A stretch of DNA of 64,000 nt, from assembly GCA_020724425.1 (NCBI GenBank), contig DYGY01000002.1, positions 102,662 to 166,661 of the forward strand. The letters are read 5' to 3'. The position numbers and the translations under genes are program-made. How positions within the stretch are numbered: the stretch's first letter is position 1; the number at the start of each line of letters is the position of its first letter. Origin of the DNA: Thermaerobacter marianensis. GTDB lineage: Bacteria; Bacillota; Sulfobacillia; DVGY01. This document shows, piece by piece, positions 19,342 to 29,489 of this stretch. The notes below the pieces were generated by a model, which saw only the letters and a list, made by a program, of their open reading frames with translations, searched no databases and was not told where the DNA came from.

Positions 19342-20037
19342 TTATTCACTTAATTCACTGGTTAGTTTCTGGATGGCTTTCTTCTCTATTCTAGAAACAT
19401 AAGACCGGGAAATGCCCAGTCTTGTAGCTACCTCCCGTTGTGTCAGTCGCTGACCATTTATAATCCCATAACGCATCTCTAATACCTTTCTTTCTCTTTG
19501 AGAAAGACTTTTTAGAAGAGACCTAATCTTCTTTAGGGTTAAGCTTCTGCCAACCTGTTCATCCACCTGATCCTCATCTGCTTGCAATACATCCATTAGG
19601 GTTATCTCGTTACCTTCCCTATCAACACCGATAGGTTCTTCTAGATGTACCTCTGTTCTGTTTTTCTTGGTTGCTCTTAAGTGCATTAGGATTTCATTTT
19701 CAATACATCTTGCTGCATAGGTCGCTAGACGAGTCCCCTTATTAGGATCAAAGGTACTAACACCTTTAATCAAACCCACTGTTCCAATGGAGATTAGATC
19801 ATCGGGATCCTCTCCTGTACCATCAAATTTCTTAACAATATGAGCAACTAATCTTAGATTGTGTTCAATAAGGGTGTTACGAGCCTCTTCACTACCACTC
19901 CCCATCAGGTCTATATACTTCTTTTCCTGTTCCCTGCTTAGTGGTTTTGGAAAGGTCTTGCTGTTACTAACATATCCAGTGAGAGTTAAGAGGTTGCGTA
20001 AGAATGTAACTAAGGCGGTGTTTAAGAGACCATCCAT
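19342..20037 (-). CDS. sigK: RNA polymerase sporulation sigma factor SigK (uninterrupted)
   Basis: 'PLSREQEKKYIDLMGSGSEEARNTLIEHNLRLVAHIVKKF', 'DPDDLISIGTVGLIKGVSTFDPNKGTRLATYAARCIENEILM'; N-terminal pro-like extension. Confidence 0.93.
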   Translation of the reverse strand: MDGLLNTALVTFLRNLLTLTGYVSNSKTFPKPLSREQEKKYIDLMGSGSEEARNTLIEHNLRLVAHIVKKFDGTGEDPDDLISIGTVGLIKGVSTFDPNKGTRLATYAARCIENEILMHLRATKKNRTEVHLEEPIGVDREGNEITLMDVLQADEDQVDEQVGRSLTLKKIRSLLKSLSQRERKVLEMRYGIINGQRLTQREVATRLGISRSYVSRIEKKAIQKLTSELSE

Positions 20038-20100
20038 ACTTCTCCCTCCCCGAGCCTAAGTACTCACTATTCTATGCTCAGGAAAGGCTAAAAGTGCCTG

Positions 20101-21645
20101 TCACCTTGTAACTTGGACAATCATATCCGCAATTTCTTTAAATAGCGGAGCAGCTGTTTTTGATCCAGACCCACCATTTTCAGCTAACACCACAATTACA
20201 TATTGAGGATTCTCTAAAGGGAAAAACCCAGCAAACCAGGCATGTGCCCCATTGCTTCCAGATTCAGCTGTCCCTGTTTTCCCTGCTGAGCCATAACCCT
20301 CAACCCAGGCAGCTGTACCTGTACCATCTAGGGTTACTCTCACCATAGCCTCATGCAAAACCTCGATAGTCTCTTCACTTAAGAGCCTTTCACCGGTAAT
20401 CGGTCTATTTTCTTCAATAATTATCCCTTGACTATCCTTGACCTGTCTAACAAGCAAAAGTGGTTTTTCGACACCATCCACAAGGTTAACCATAACCTGT
20501 GCCATCTGTAACGGGGTAACCAGAAGATCCCCCTGCCCCATACTTAGATTAGCCATAGCTAAAGGGGAATCCACATACCTTGGTAAATTTCCAGCAGCCT
20601 CTTCAGCAAAAAGACCAATATCTACTTGTTTCCCTAACCCAAGGGTGCTAGCCATGGATAAGACCTTCTTTGAACCAAGTTCCTGCCCTAAAGCAATAAA
20701 GGCAGGGTTAGAAGACCTAGCAAAAGCACTCAAGATATTTATTTCATCTAAAAGAGGCCAATCAGGACCAAGATAACTTCTCCCAGAAATACTTAACCCA
20801 TTAGGCAACATGGTTTCCCTGTCCACAAGATTACTCTCTAGACCTGTAGCCAGCAAAACAATCTTAAAGACTGAACCAGGAGGATAGCTGCCTCTTGTAG
20901 CCCGGTTCCAGAAGTATGCCTGCTCACTATCCTGCATATATGGCGCTGGATTATCCTGTTCAAACACCGGTCTACTTGATAGAGCTAGAATCTCCCCGGT
21001 CGTTGCATCAGCAACAACTACTGCACCCTTAGCCATATTTTCATCCAGTATTTTCTCAAGACCAGTCTGAATCCGTGTATCTATGGTAAGGCCAATAATA
21101 GGTCTTTCTTTACCCGCCTCCTTTAGGACACTATCATAAATCCTTTCTAATCCCATTACACCGGTTCCTCTGCTATCTAAATACCCTACTAGATGTCTTG
21201 CCATACTATCGCTACCATAACGGGATTCACTCTGCAAAAGAGAAACACCGGTTAGATTCTCCTGACTGATGAGATATGCCGTGGTAGCACTTATCCCTCT
21301 GTAAATAACCTGTTCTTGTGAGGCTAATATTTCATAGATGCCTTTCCCATAACGTCTTTCTTCCTCTGCTAGAATACTCCTAACCCGTTCTAAAGACTCC
21401 CTTTCAGTAAGTCTGACCTCAACTTCCCAAACATAGCGGCTATCTAAAAGAGACCGGCCATCCCTGCCAACAATATCCCCCCTACTAATACTACTAGTTA
21501 TCCTCTGCTTGACAGCCTGTTCACTCAGTTCAGTACCAGAGATAACCTGAAGCTGAAAGAGCCTACCAACAAGGATCAAATACAAAAGAGAAACAACAAT
21601 AAGCAAAATTAGTGTTCTATGTTTATATCCAGAAAAACTCCTCAT
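20101..21645 (-). CDS. Class B penicillin-binding protein (FtsI/PBP2-like transpeptidase)
   Basis: 'PGSVFKIV' (SxxK), 'SSN', 'AGKTGTAE' (KTG). Confidence 0.9.
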   Translation of the reverse strand: MRSFSGYKHRTLILLIVVSLLYLILVGRLFQLQVISGTELSEQAVKQRITSSISRGDIVGRDGRSLLDSRYVWEVEVRLTERESLERVRSILAEEERRYGKGIYEILASQEQVIYRGISATTAYLISQENLTGVSLLQSESRYGSDSMARHLVGYLDSRGTGVMGLERIYDSVLKEAGKERPIIGLTIDTRIQTGLEKILDENMAKGAVVVADATTGEILALSSRPVFEQDNPAPYMQDSEQAYFWNRATRGSYPPGSVFKIVLLATGLESNLVDRETMLPNGLSISGRSYLGPDWPLLDEINILSAFARSSNPAFIALGQELGSKKVLSMASTLGLGKQVDIGLFAEEAAGNLPRYVDSPLAMANLSMGQGDLLVTPLQMAQVMVNLVDGVEKPLLLVRQVKDSQGIIIEENRPITGERLLSEETIEVLHEAMVRVTLDGTGTAAWVEGYGSAGKTGTAESGSNGAHAWFAGFFPLENPQYVIVVLAENGGSGSKTAAPLFKEIADMIVQVTR

Positions 21646-21652
21646 GAAAAAA

Positions 21653-21685
21653 GCCCCCTTGGGAGGTATTATTTCCCAAGGAGGC
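21653..21685 (-). terminator. Terminator after mltG
   Basis: GCCTCCTTGGGAAA...TCCCAAGGGGGC then TTTTTT on the minus strand. Confidence 0.75.
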
Positions 21686-21696
21686 TCTAAAATATT

Positions 21697-22746
21697 CTAT
21701 CGTTGCTCACGCACATTAGCATTATGTTCACTTAAAGTCCTGCTAAAAACATGTTCTCCAGACCCATCACTCTTTGCAACAAAATAGAAATAGGGGACAT
21801 CTGCCGGATACAAAGCTGCCTCTATTGAGCCTTTACCCGGTGCAGCAATAGGTCCCGGTGGCAAACCTGCATTCCTGTAGGTATTATAAGGAGAATCCAC
21901 CTCAAGATCCACATACAAGACAATCCCATCATACTTCTTAAGTGCATACCTGACAGTAGGGTCTGCATCAAGCTTCATACCAATATTTAACCTATTATGA
22001 TAAACACCAGAAATAGTCTCTCTCTCAGCAGCAACCATAGCCTCTTTTTCAATAACTGAAGCAAGCGTAACTATTTCATGAATCGAATAACCAAGCTCAA
22101 GAGCTCTCTCCCTGTATGTTTGATCAAAAACTCTCTCAAAAGCATCTAACATATGGCGAACTATATCACTCTCACTAGTACCTCTAGGAAACGTATATGT
22201 TTCCGGATATAAATACCCTTCAAGGGGAAACTCGGCCTGCTCCCTATACTCATCATTTATATGAGGCCAGGTTTCAGTTTCTCTTTCAATTGCTTCCCAG
22301 AGCTTCTCCTCCTCAAAAAACTCATGCTTAGCCAATACAGCTACAGTCTGTTCAACTGTCAATCCCTCTGGAACCGTAACCCGATACTGAACTACTTCAC
22401 CTCTTGCTAGCTTCTCCATGATATCCCACATGGACATACCCGGACTTAACTCATATTCGCCAGCCTTTAACTTCCCATCAAGTTCCTTTTGCCTTGCTCC
22501 TAACCGGAACAACCACTCATACCTCACTAGACCTTCATCTTCAAGAACCTTTGCAATCTGAGCCGTACCCCAACCAGGCTTCACCTCAATAGTTACAACC
22601 TCATCTGTTTCAGGAACCATGGGTAAAGGTCCTGTGGAATATATGTACCAGGCTCCCAACGCCACTCCCCCTGTACCTAAAAACAACAACAGAAGGAATA
22701 CAACAACAACCTTTAACCATCTTCTTGACTTTGGTTTATCTTCCAT
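21697..22746 (-). CDS. mltG: Endolytic transglycosylase MltG
   Basis: 'LEGYLYPETYTFPRGTSESDIVRHML', 'IVTLASVIEKEA', 'YNTYRNAGLPPGPIAAPG'. Confidence 0.95.
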   Translation of the reverse strand: MEDKPKSRRWLKVVVVFLLLLFLGTGGVALGAWYIYSTGPLPMVPETDEVVTIEVKPGWGTAQIAKVLEDEGLVRYEWLFRLGARQKELDGKLKAGEYELSPGMSMWDIMEKLARGEVVQYRVTVPEGLTVEQTVAVLAKHEFFEEEKLWEAIERETETWPHINDEYREQAEFPLEGYLYPETYTFPRGTSESDIVRHMLDAFERVFDQTYRERALELGYSIHEIVTLASVIEKEAMVAAERETISGVYHNRLNIGMKLDADPTVRYALKKYDGIVLYVDLEVDSPYNTYRNAGLPPGPIAAPGKGSIEAALYPADVPYFYFVAKSDGSGEHVFSRTLSEHNANVREQR

Positions 22747-22879
22747 GATTGATACCTCATTTTCAAGTATTCATTAATATGGTATCACAATCAGGATAAA
22801 TGGGGCAATGTTCAAAGTTGTAGATTACAGCACAAAGAAATAAAGCTGCTGGCAAAACCAGCAGCCCACAGTCTAACTC

Positions 22880-23185
22880 CTAAAACTCGTCTTCTTCCTC
22901 ATCCATCTCATCTTCTTCAAACAAGAGCTCAATATCTTCTTCTTCATCTAGCAAAGCTTCCCAAGCAGCGGCTACACGATCCCATTCTTCATCACTCTCA
23001 ACCACTGTGAAAGTTTCTTCGCCATCTTCAGTCAAGTCTACTCTTAACATAAATGCCTCATCTTCAGACTCTGGCATAGCCAAGATAACATACTCTTGAT
23101 CATCAACTTCTAAGTAGTCCAAAACCTCATACTCATGTTCATGACCTTCATCATCTTTTAGAACGATAATGTCCATATCTTCCAC
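22880..23185 (-). CDS. DUF1292 family protein
   Basis: 'DIIVLKDDEGHEHEYEVLDYLEVDDQEYVILAM'; acidic tail; likely GTG start at 23185 after AAGGAGGGG. Confidence 0.8.
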   Translation of the reverse strand: MEDMDIIVLKDDEGHEHEYEVLDYLEVDDQEYVILAMPESEDEAFMLRVDLTEDGEETFTVVESDEEWDRVAAAWEALLDEEEDIELLFEEDEMDEEEDEF

Positions 23186-23286
23186 TGAAAAACCCCTCCT
23201 TAAAATGTTTGCGGGCACTAAACACTTACCAAAATTGTCCGTTATCATGGACAATCATACTCCCTTTTTCCCCGCTAGGTCAATAA

Positions 23287-23712
23287 CTAGTTTTGATTTT
23301 TCTGCCTCTCTCTATCCAGAAAGCCCTGAAGAATTATTACGGCTGCCAGCTTATCGACAACCTTCTTTCTTTTTCCCCGACTAACGTTAGCCTCTAACAG
23401 GGCTGCTTCTGCTGCTCTAGTTGAGAGTCTTTCATCCCAAAAATGTACCGGTACAGAGATAGCTTCCTTGAGATTTTCCACAAACTCTTTTGTTATCTCT
23501 GCCCTAAAACCATAACTTCCATCCATATTCCTTGGCATACCTACAACAATACCATCAACCTCATACTCAACAATTAACTCAGTTAATCTCTGTATATCCT
23601 TTTCCAGTGTGTTTCTCCGGATAACCTCTATTGGCTGAGCACTAAAACCTAACCCATCACTTATAGCTACCCCTATCGTCTTATCTCCCACATCAAGCCC
23701 CATATATCTCAT
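23287..23712 (-). CDS. ruvX: Holliday junction resolvase RuvX (YqgF)
   Basis: 'MRYMGLDVGDKTIGVAISD', 'VVGMPRNMDGS', 'WDERLSTRAAE', 'KLAAVIILQGFLD'. Confidence 0.95.
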   Translation of the reverse strand: MRYMGLDVGDKTIGVAISDGLGFSAQPIEVIRRNTLEKDIQRLTELIVEYEVDGIVVGMPRNMDGSYGFRAEITKEFVENLKEAISVPVHFWDERLSTRAAEAALLEANVSRGKRKKVVDKLAAVIILQGFLDRERQKNQN

Positions 23713-24401
23713 TAGCCACTCTCCCTGGCTTCTTTTTTGCTAAAAAGACCAACCATAACCATACCGGCTAAAAACCCACCAATATGAGCCCACCAAGCTA
23801 CAGTCTCTGTCACCTCTGCAGCTCCAATACTAGCAAGACCACTTACAACCTGCAATCCAAACCAAATAAAAAGAAACATTACCGCAGGCACCTCAATAAT
23901 CGTGAAAAAGACCCCCAGGAAAAGCAAAGTCAAGATCTTCGATCTAGGGAAACTTAGAAAATATGCTCCCAAAACAGCTGCTACAGCCCCACTTGCCCCT
24001 ATAGTTGGAATATTAGAATTAGGATTGGCAATTACATGAGCATAATTTGCTATGGCTCCAGCTACAAGATAAAAAACCAAAAACCTCTCTTTGCCCATCC
24101 TATCTTCCACATTATCAGCAAACACCCACAGGTACAACATATTTCCCAGAAAATGAACCCAACCAGCATGTAAAAAGGTCGCAGTAAAGAGAGTACCAAT
24201 AATCTGCAGACTCAAAACCGGATCCCCAATGGAAATCTCCTTAAAATCCCGTGGCACTACCCCATAAACATAGACAAACCTTCGTAACTCCTCTTGAGTC
24301 AGCAATAACTCCCAGAAGAACACCAGTGCATTGGCTATAATCAAACCAATAGTTATCACAGGCAGTTTATCTGAGCGAATACTGTCTCGCAAGGGAATCA
24401 T
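23712..24401 (-). CDS. Rhomboid family intramembrane serine protease
   Basis: 'MIPLRDSIRSDKLPVITIGLIIANALVF', 'HFLGNMLYLWVFADNVED', 'IGASGAVAAVLGAY', 'AWWAHIGGFLAGM'. Confidence 0.93.
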   Translation of the reverse strand: MIPLRDSIRSDKLPVITIGLIIANALVFFWELLLTQEELRRFVYVYGVVPRDFKEISIGDPVLSLQIIGTLFTATFLHAGWVHFLGNMLYLWVFADNVEDRMGKERFLVFYLVAGAIANYAHVIANPNSNIPTIGASGAVAAVLGAYFLSFPRSKILTLLFLGVFFTIIEVPAVMFLFIWFGLQVVSGLASIGAAEVTETVAWWAHIGGFLAGMVMVGLFSKKEARESG

Positions 24402-24404
24402 GCA

Positions 24405-24665
24405 TCAATCATCCTTTTCCAGATAGCTTCTAACCAGTTCCTCTAATATTTCATCCCTATCTAGCTCCTGAATCTTCCTCCGAGCATCCCTAAACCCGGT
24501 AATATAGGCAGGATCACCAGAGAGCAAATAGCCGACAATCTGATTTACCGGGTCATAGCCCTTTTCAATCAAAGCCATATGAACCTCTCTTAAGATATCC
24601 CCGGCATCCTTCTCTTCTTCCACCCGTGCCTGAAAAGCACGGGTACCATTAATATCTCTAATCAT
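24405..24665 (-). CDS. IreB family regulatory phosphoprotein
   Basis: '[58 protein letters not shown]'. Confidence 0.93.
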   Translation of the reverse strand: MIRDINGTRAFQARVEEEKDAGDILREVHMALIEKGYDPVNQIVGYLLSGDPAYITGFRDARRKIQELDRDEILEELVRSYLEKDD

Positions 24666-24692
24666 CTTAAGGCTCCCCTCTAAAAGCTAGTC

Positions 24693-27332
24693 TTATTCAA
24701 GCATTTCCCTTGCTATTTTTTCTCCCTCTTTTAAGGCTAAAGCCAAATTAGTTACATCCTTCCCTCCGGCCTGGGCCATATCCGGTCGGCCACCACCACC
24801 ACCGCCAACCATTTTAGCAATATTACCAATTAGTTTGCCAGCATGAACACCCTTGTTTACAGCATCAGGGGTACAGCTAGTAACAAGCATGGCCTTTTCT
24901 CCGTTTCTAGCACCCAAAACTACTACAGCAGAACCCAGCTTATCCTTTAACAAATCAGCTGTTTCCCTTAATGTCTCCATATCCTCAGCAGAGACCTCAG
25001 TTGCAAGTATCCTGATACCTGAGACCTCAACTGCCTTATCAAGTATCCCCAAAGCTTCTTGTCTGCTACCAGCCTTCTTTAGCTGTTCAAGTTCACTGCC
25101 AAGAACACTTACCCTGTCCTTAAGCTCACTAACTCTAGCTACCAACTCCCTAGGTTCTGCCTTTAGAATACCCCCGATACGCTCCATGGTATCCTCCAAC
25201 TCTCTAAGATACTGCAGAACCTTAGGACCAGTTATTGCTTCAATTCTTCTAATACCAGAACCAATACTACCTTCACTCAAAATCTTAAACTGCCCAATAG
25301 AGCCAGTAGAACGAACATGAATACCACCACATAACTCAAGACTATAGTCAGCAATACCGACCATTCTAACTCTTTCCCCATATTTTTCCCCAAAAAGAGC
25401 CATAGCTCCCCTCTTCTTGGCTTCATCTAAAGAAAGAATCTCAGCCTCAACAGGTAAATCCTTAAGAATCTGTTCATTTACCAAATCCTCAACCCTCTGT
25501 AACTCCTCCTTGCTCAAGCCCTGCAGATGACTAAAATCAAACCTTAATCTCTCAGCTTCAACAAGAGAACCTGCTTGATTAACATGATCACCAACAACCT
25601 CTTTCAATGCCTTATGTAGCAAATGGGTTGCTGTATGATTTCTAGCAATATTTTGCCTATTCCCATCCACTATTGCCGACACTGTATCATTAAAGGCAAG
25701 ACTACCCTCTAACTTACCAATATGGATTACATGATTACCCGCTACCTTCCTGGTATCCCTAATCTTCACCCTACCAGTACTACCTTCTAGAACACCCTTA
25801 TCACCAACTTGACCGCCACCCTCGGGGTAAAAAGGAGTTCTATCTAAAACAACAAGAACCTCAGAATCACTAATACTTTCCACAAGACTACTTCCAGCAA
25901 CTATAGCTAAAACCCTACCAGAATCTTTAAAGGTATGATGTCCTATAAACTCAGTCTCTGGCAAATCAACTAACAGATTCTCCAAAACATCACTTTGCTG
26001 CACAATACCTCTAGCGGCCCTAGCTCTTTCCCTTTGCTCCCTTAAAGCCTGCTCATAAGCCTCTTTATCAACCTTTAGTCCTGCTTCAATAGCAGCATCC
26101 TCAGTTAAATCAAGAGGGAACCCATAGGTATCATAAAGAAGAAAAGCAGCAGAACCATCAATAGTATCCCGGCCCTCACTCTTAGTCCTTAAGATAATAT
26201 CATTAAGAATCTGAGAACCCTGATCTAAAGTCTGCAAAAAGCGTTCTTCCTCTAACCTAATCACCTTAGCAATATACTCATCCTTACCCTTAAGCTCAGG
26301 ATAAGCAGAACCCATCTCAGCAATAACTGCCTCTACTAATCTATACAGGAAAGGCTCAGTTAATCCTAAAACCTTCCCAAACCTTACAGCTCTACGCAAG
26401 ATCCTTCTTAATACATAGCCCCTACCCTCATTAGAGGGTAAAACCCCATCAGCAATCAAGAAGGTACAGGCCCTAGAATGATCAGCAATTACCCGGTGAG
26501 GAAAACCCTTTTCATCTGAAGAATACTCAACCCCGGTTAACTCCTCAACCCTCTTGATTAAAGACCTAAAGAGATCAGTATCAAAGTTAGAATCTACCCC
26601 CTGCAGAACACTAACAAGACGCTCTAACCCCATACCCGTATCAATACTCGGTCTTGGCAAAGGACTTAAATTGCCAGCTTCATCCCTATCAAACTGCATA
26701 AAAACAAGATTCCATAACTCTAACCAGCGATCACAATCACACTCACCAATCCCACAAACATCCGCATCACAACGATACTCTTCCCCACGATCAATTACGA
26801 CCTCACTACAAGGACCACAAGGACCTGTATCACCCATAGCCCAGAAATTATCCTTCTCCCCTAAACGTAAAATCCTCTCTTTAGGAACATTAGTTAACTC
26901 TAACCATAACTCATATGCTTCATCATCATCAAGATAGACAGTAGCCCAGAGACGCTCCTCAGGTAAACCCATCTCCTTAGTTAGAAAATCCCAAGCATAC
27001 CTAATAGCATCTTTCTTGAAATACTCCCCAAACGAGAAATTACCTAACATCTCAAAGAAAGTATGATGCCTAGCAGTCTTACCTACATTCTCTAAATCAT
27101 TATGCTTACCACCCGCCCGCACACATCTCTGCACAGTGGTCGCCCGGGTATAATCCCTCTTCTCCTTACCCAAAAAGACATCCTTAAACTGTACCATACC
27201 TGCATTTGTAAAAAGGAGAGTCGGATCATCAATAGGTACAAGAGAAGAACTACCCACTACCCGATGATCCCTCTCAGCAAAAAACTCTAGAAACTTCTCT
27301 CTAACTTCCCTACCAGTTAATTTTAGCATCAT
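24693..27332 (-). CDS. alaS: Alanyl-tRNA synthetase
   Basis: 'FLEFFAERDHRVVGSSSLVPIDDPTLLFTNAGMVQFKDVFLG', 'HTATHLLHKAL', 'CGGIHVRSTGSIG'. Confidence 0.97.
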   Translation of the reverse strand: MMLKLTGREVREKFLEFFAERDHRVVGSSSLVPIDDPTLLFTNAGMVQFKDVFLGKEKRDYTRATTVQRCVRAGGKHNDLENVGKTARHHTFFEMLGNFSFGEYFKKDAIRYAWDFLTKEMGLPEERLWATVYLDDDEAYELWLELTNVPKERILRLGEKDNFWAMGDTGPCGPCSEVVIDRGEEYRCDADVCGIGECDCDRWLELWNLVFMQFDRDEAGNLSPLPRPSIDTGMGLERLVSVLQGVDSNFDTDLFRSLIKRVEELTGVEYSSDEKGFPHRVIADHSRACTFLIADGVLPSNEGRGYVLRRILRRAVRFGKVLGLTEPFLYRLVEAVIAEMGSAYPELKGKDEYIAKVIRLEEERFLQTLDQGSQILNDIILRTKSEGRDTIDGSAAFLLYDTYGFPLDLTEDAAIEAGLKVDKEAYEQALREQRERARAARGIVQQSDVLENLLVDLPETEFIGHHTFKDSGRVLAIVAGSSLVESISDSEVLVVLDRTPFYPEGGGQVGDKGVLEGSTGRVKIRDTRKVAGNHVIHIGKLEGSLAFNDTVSAIVDGNRQNIARNHTATHLLHKALKEVVGDHVNQAGSLVEAERLRFDFSHLQGLSKEELQRVEDLVNEQILKDLPVEAEILSLDEAKKRGAMALFGEKYGERVRMVGIADYSLELCGGIHVRSTGSIGQFKILSEGSIGSGIRRIEAITGPKVLQYLRELEDTMERIGGILKAEPRELVARVSELKDRVSVLGSELEQLKKAGSRQEALGILDKAVEVSGIRILATEVSAEDMETLRETADLLKDKLGSAVVVLGARNGEKAMLVTSCTPDAVNKGVHAGKLIGNIAKMVGGGGGGRPDMAQAGGKDVTNLALALKEGEKIAREMLE

Positions 27333-27349
27333 TAACCCTCCAGTCTAAA

Positions 27350-27565
27350 ATACAAAACCCCGTCCAATACAGGGACGAGGTTACTCTCGTGGTACCACCC
27401 TACTTCACCAAGAGATCTTACCCTCTTAGCCTCTAGGATAGGTTGCCAAAACAACCCTAACTATATTCATGTAGCTTCAGGAATGGCCCATCTCTATTCA
27501 GGACCCTTTCAGCCAGAGGAGTCCTTCTCTGTCCATTAAAGCTAGAGACTTCTTTCCTTGCGTGT
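27350..27565 (-). promoter_or_regulatory. T-box leader upstream of alaS
   Basis: Minus strand contains 'GTAGGGTGGTACCACGAGAGTAACCTCGTCCC' (antiterminator AGGGTGGTACCACG) followed by a GGGACGAGG/GGACGGGGTTTT terminator; stem I region upstream. Confidence 0.92.
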
Positions 27566-27693
27566 AATTATATTCCTAGAGGATTTTCGTGTCAAGCAAA
27601 TACAGGATTTTCCCTGGATAACCTATCCTAATTGTGTAATTTCATGCCATATTGTGTTATACTTATTTCAATATTCTAAAGGAGTTGAATCTA

Positions 27694-29115
27694 TTGCGAA
27701 AAAAGATTATCGTGTTGATTCTGGTGACCTTTTTGCTCTTCTCTTTAGGAACTACCACTTTTGCCGCTGAATTTGTTTCTCAACCTTATCTAGACTATGA
27801 CAACAATCTGCCTGCATTTATCCTCACAAGTTTGGGTATCATGCAAGGAGACGGTGGCATAGGTGGTTATTTTCGACCCGACAACTCAATCACCCGCGAG
27901 GAATTTGTTGCAGTAGCCTTAAGACTCTACGAACTTGAACACAATAGAGAATATACAAATCTCTTTAAATCAAGAGGATCGGATAAACCCTCCTCTGTGT
28001 ATAATGTAGAGAGCAATATTCTCATTGACAGTTTTGCAGATGGAGCAGATGTATCTCTATGGGCGAGAAATTACATGGGTACTGCTATCGAAATAGGACT
28101 CATTAAAGGTTATGCAGATAATACTTTACGCCCAAAACAAAACGTTACTCAAGCAGAAGTAGTCACAGTACTTATGCGTGTTCTAGGCAATCAAGAAATC
28201 GCGGAAAATCGTAACATATCATGGCCCGAAAATTATGATACCCTCCCAACTTCTCCAAGAATACCCGAGTATACTCGCAACAGCCCAGCTACTAGGGGTC
28301 AAGTGGCTTCTCTAGTTCTCGCAAGCTTTCAAAGCCTTACGAATGGTCTAAGTGAGCCTGGTTTAGTAACCGAATATGTTGCTACCGTTCGCATACTTGC
28401 TATAGATGATACAACAATTACTGTCCTCGTTAGAGAAGATGGCACACATGATGTGATGGGACTTAGACTACCAGAAGCATATCTTCCCAGTTATCTAGAC
28501 ATGTTCAATAACGGAGAGTCCTATAAGTACTTTGTTGCCAAATATAACCTTGCTGATACTGTCTTGATTAATACTGAATCGCACCATGCAGTAGGCCATG
28601 TTGCCTATATAGTTGGGCGAGGTAACACTATACACGGCATTCGTGTCCAGGGTCAAGATAGGACTATGACAAGTTCAACAATACCAGAGGCAGAAGCCCG
28701 TCGTACAGCACATACACATGCCCAAACAGTTGTAGATAGCTATGTTAATGAAAATGATACTCTTCCCACATCATCTGGTACACCTAGTTTTGTAGCGCGA
28801 GATAAATTAGACTTAACGCTTGCTTTTAACTACCTTTATGTTGTAGATAGTAACGGCATTGTCTATACCGAGCAAACTAAACCCTCGTCAACCTTATTAA
28901 GCCTCATTAATGCGGCGAAGCTCGATACTGATACTAAATACCAGCAAGTCATCCAAAAAGCTATAGATGAATATATGAAGAGTCATGATGAATATCCCAT
29001 AACAGAAGAAAACATAATCGATTATGATATACTCATCAAGACAGGCTACTTGCTAACTGCACCCATCATGTCCACAGTATTAACAGACGAAGGGCTAGTC
29101 CAAATAGCTGATTAA
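27694..29115 (+). CDS. Secreted S-layer homology (SLH) domain protein
   Basis: TTG start after AAAGGAG, signal peptide 'LRKKIIVLILVTFLLFSLGTTTFA', SLH-like 'ILTSLGIMQGDGGIGGYFRPDNSITREEFVAVALRLYE' and 'GTAIEIGLIKGYADNTLRPKQNVTQAEVVTVLMRVLG'. Confidence 0.83.
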   Translation: MRKKIIVLILVTFLLFSLGTTTFAAEFVSQPYLDYDNNLPAFILTSLGIMQGDGGIGGYFRPDNSITREEFVAVALRLYELEHNREYTNLFKSRGSDKPSSVYNVESNILIDSFADGADVSLWARNYMGTAIEIGLIKGYADNTLRPKQNVTQAEVVTVLMRVLGNQEIAENRNISWPENYDTLPTSPRIPEYTRNSPATRGQVASLVLASFQSLTNGLSEPGLVTEYVATVRILAIDDTTITVLVREDGTHDVMGLRLPEAYLPSYLDMFNNGESYKYFVAKYNLADTVLINTESHHAVGHVAYIVGRGNTIHGIRVQGQDRTMTSSTIPEAEARRTAHTHAQTVVDSYVNENDTLPTSSGTPSFVARDKLDLTLAFNYLYVVDSNGIVYTEQTKPSSTLLSLINAAKLDTDTKYQQVIQKAIDEYMKSHDEYPITEENIIDYDILIKTGYLLTAPIMSTVLTDEGLVQIAD

Positions 29116-29489
29116 AATACCCTCCTGCATTGATATGCTCCCCTAAAGGTAGGCCAAGAACCGGAAGGGGAGCATTGCTATATCCAAAAGAACCTACCGA
29201 TTCAAGAGGCCAGTACCCTTCCTTCAAGAATAAACTGAATTCTTCTAAATGACATAAAGTATGAGTTGGAAAATGTATAGATAACTGCCCACTAGAATCC
29301 TTTTGGATCATCATCAAGTGAGAATACTATCCAAAAAACATCTCACCTAAGCTGACGCGATAGATGAATATATCAGCTTCTACAAAAAAACGGCCTCAGC
29401 CTGAGTAATTCCAGAGCTTTAGCCGCTTAAGTCAACTTAAATTATTCCCATCTACCTGACAGGATGCAATTCAAAAAAGAGGGGTTCTT

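Noticed and set aside
19342-20037. Possible skin-type interruption of sigK
   Set aside because: The reading frame is continuous through all sigma regions; no element inserted.
24853-26937. Plus-strand ORFs inside alaS
   Set aside because: Antisense shadows of a well-supported alaS.
29066-29317. 83-aa minus-strand ORF at the end of the SLH gene
   Set aside because: It overlaps the SLH coding end and a hairpin (ATGCTCCCC/GGGGAGCAT around 29134-29177); no family recognised. It may be chance or a decayed gene; not supported enough to call.
29330-29420. Short stretch translating as 'AIDEYISFYKKTASA*', faintly like an IS3-family transposase tail
   Set aside because: Too short and no flanking support; probably chance.
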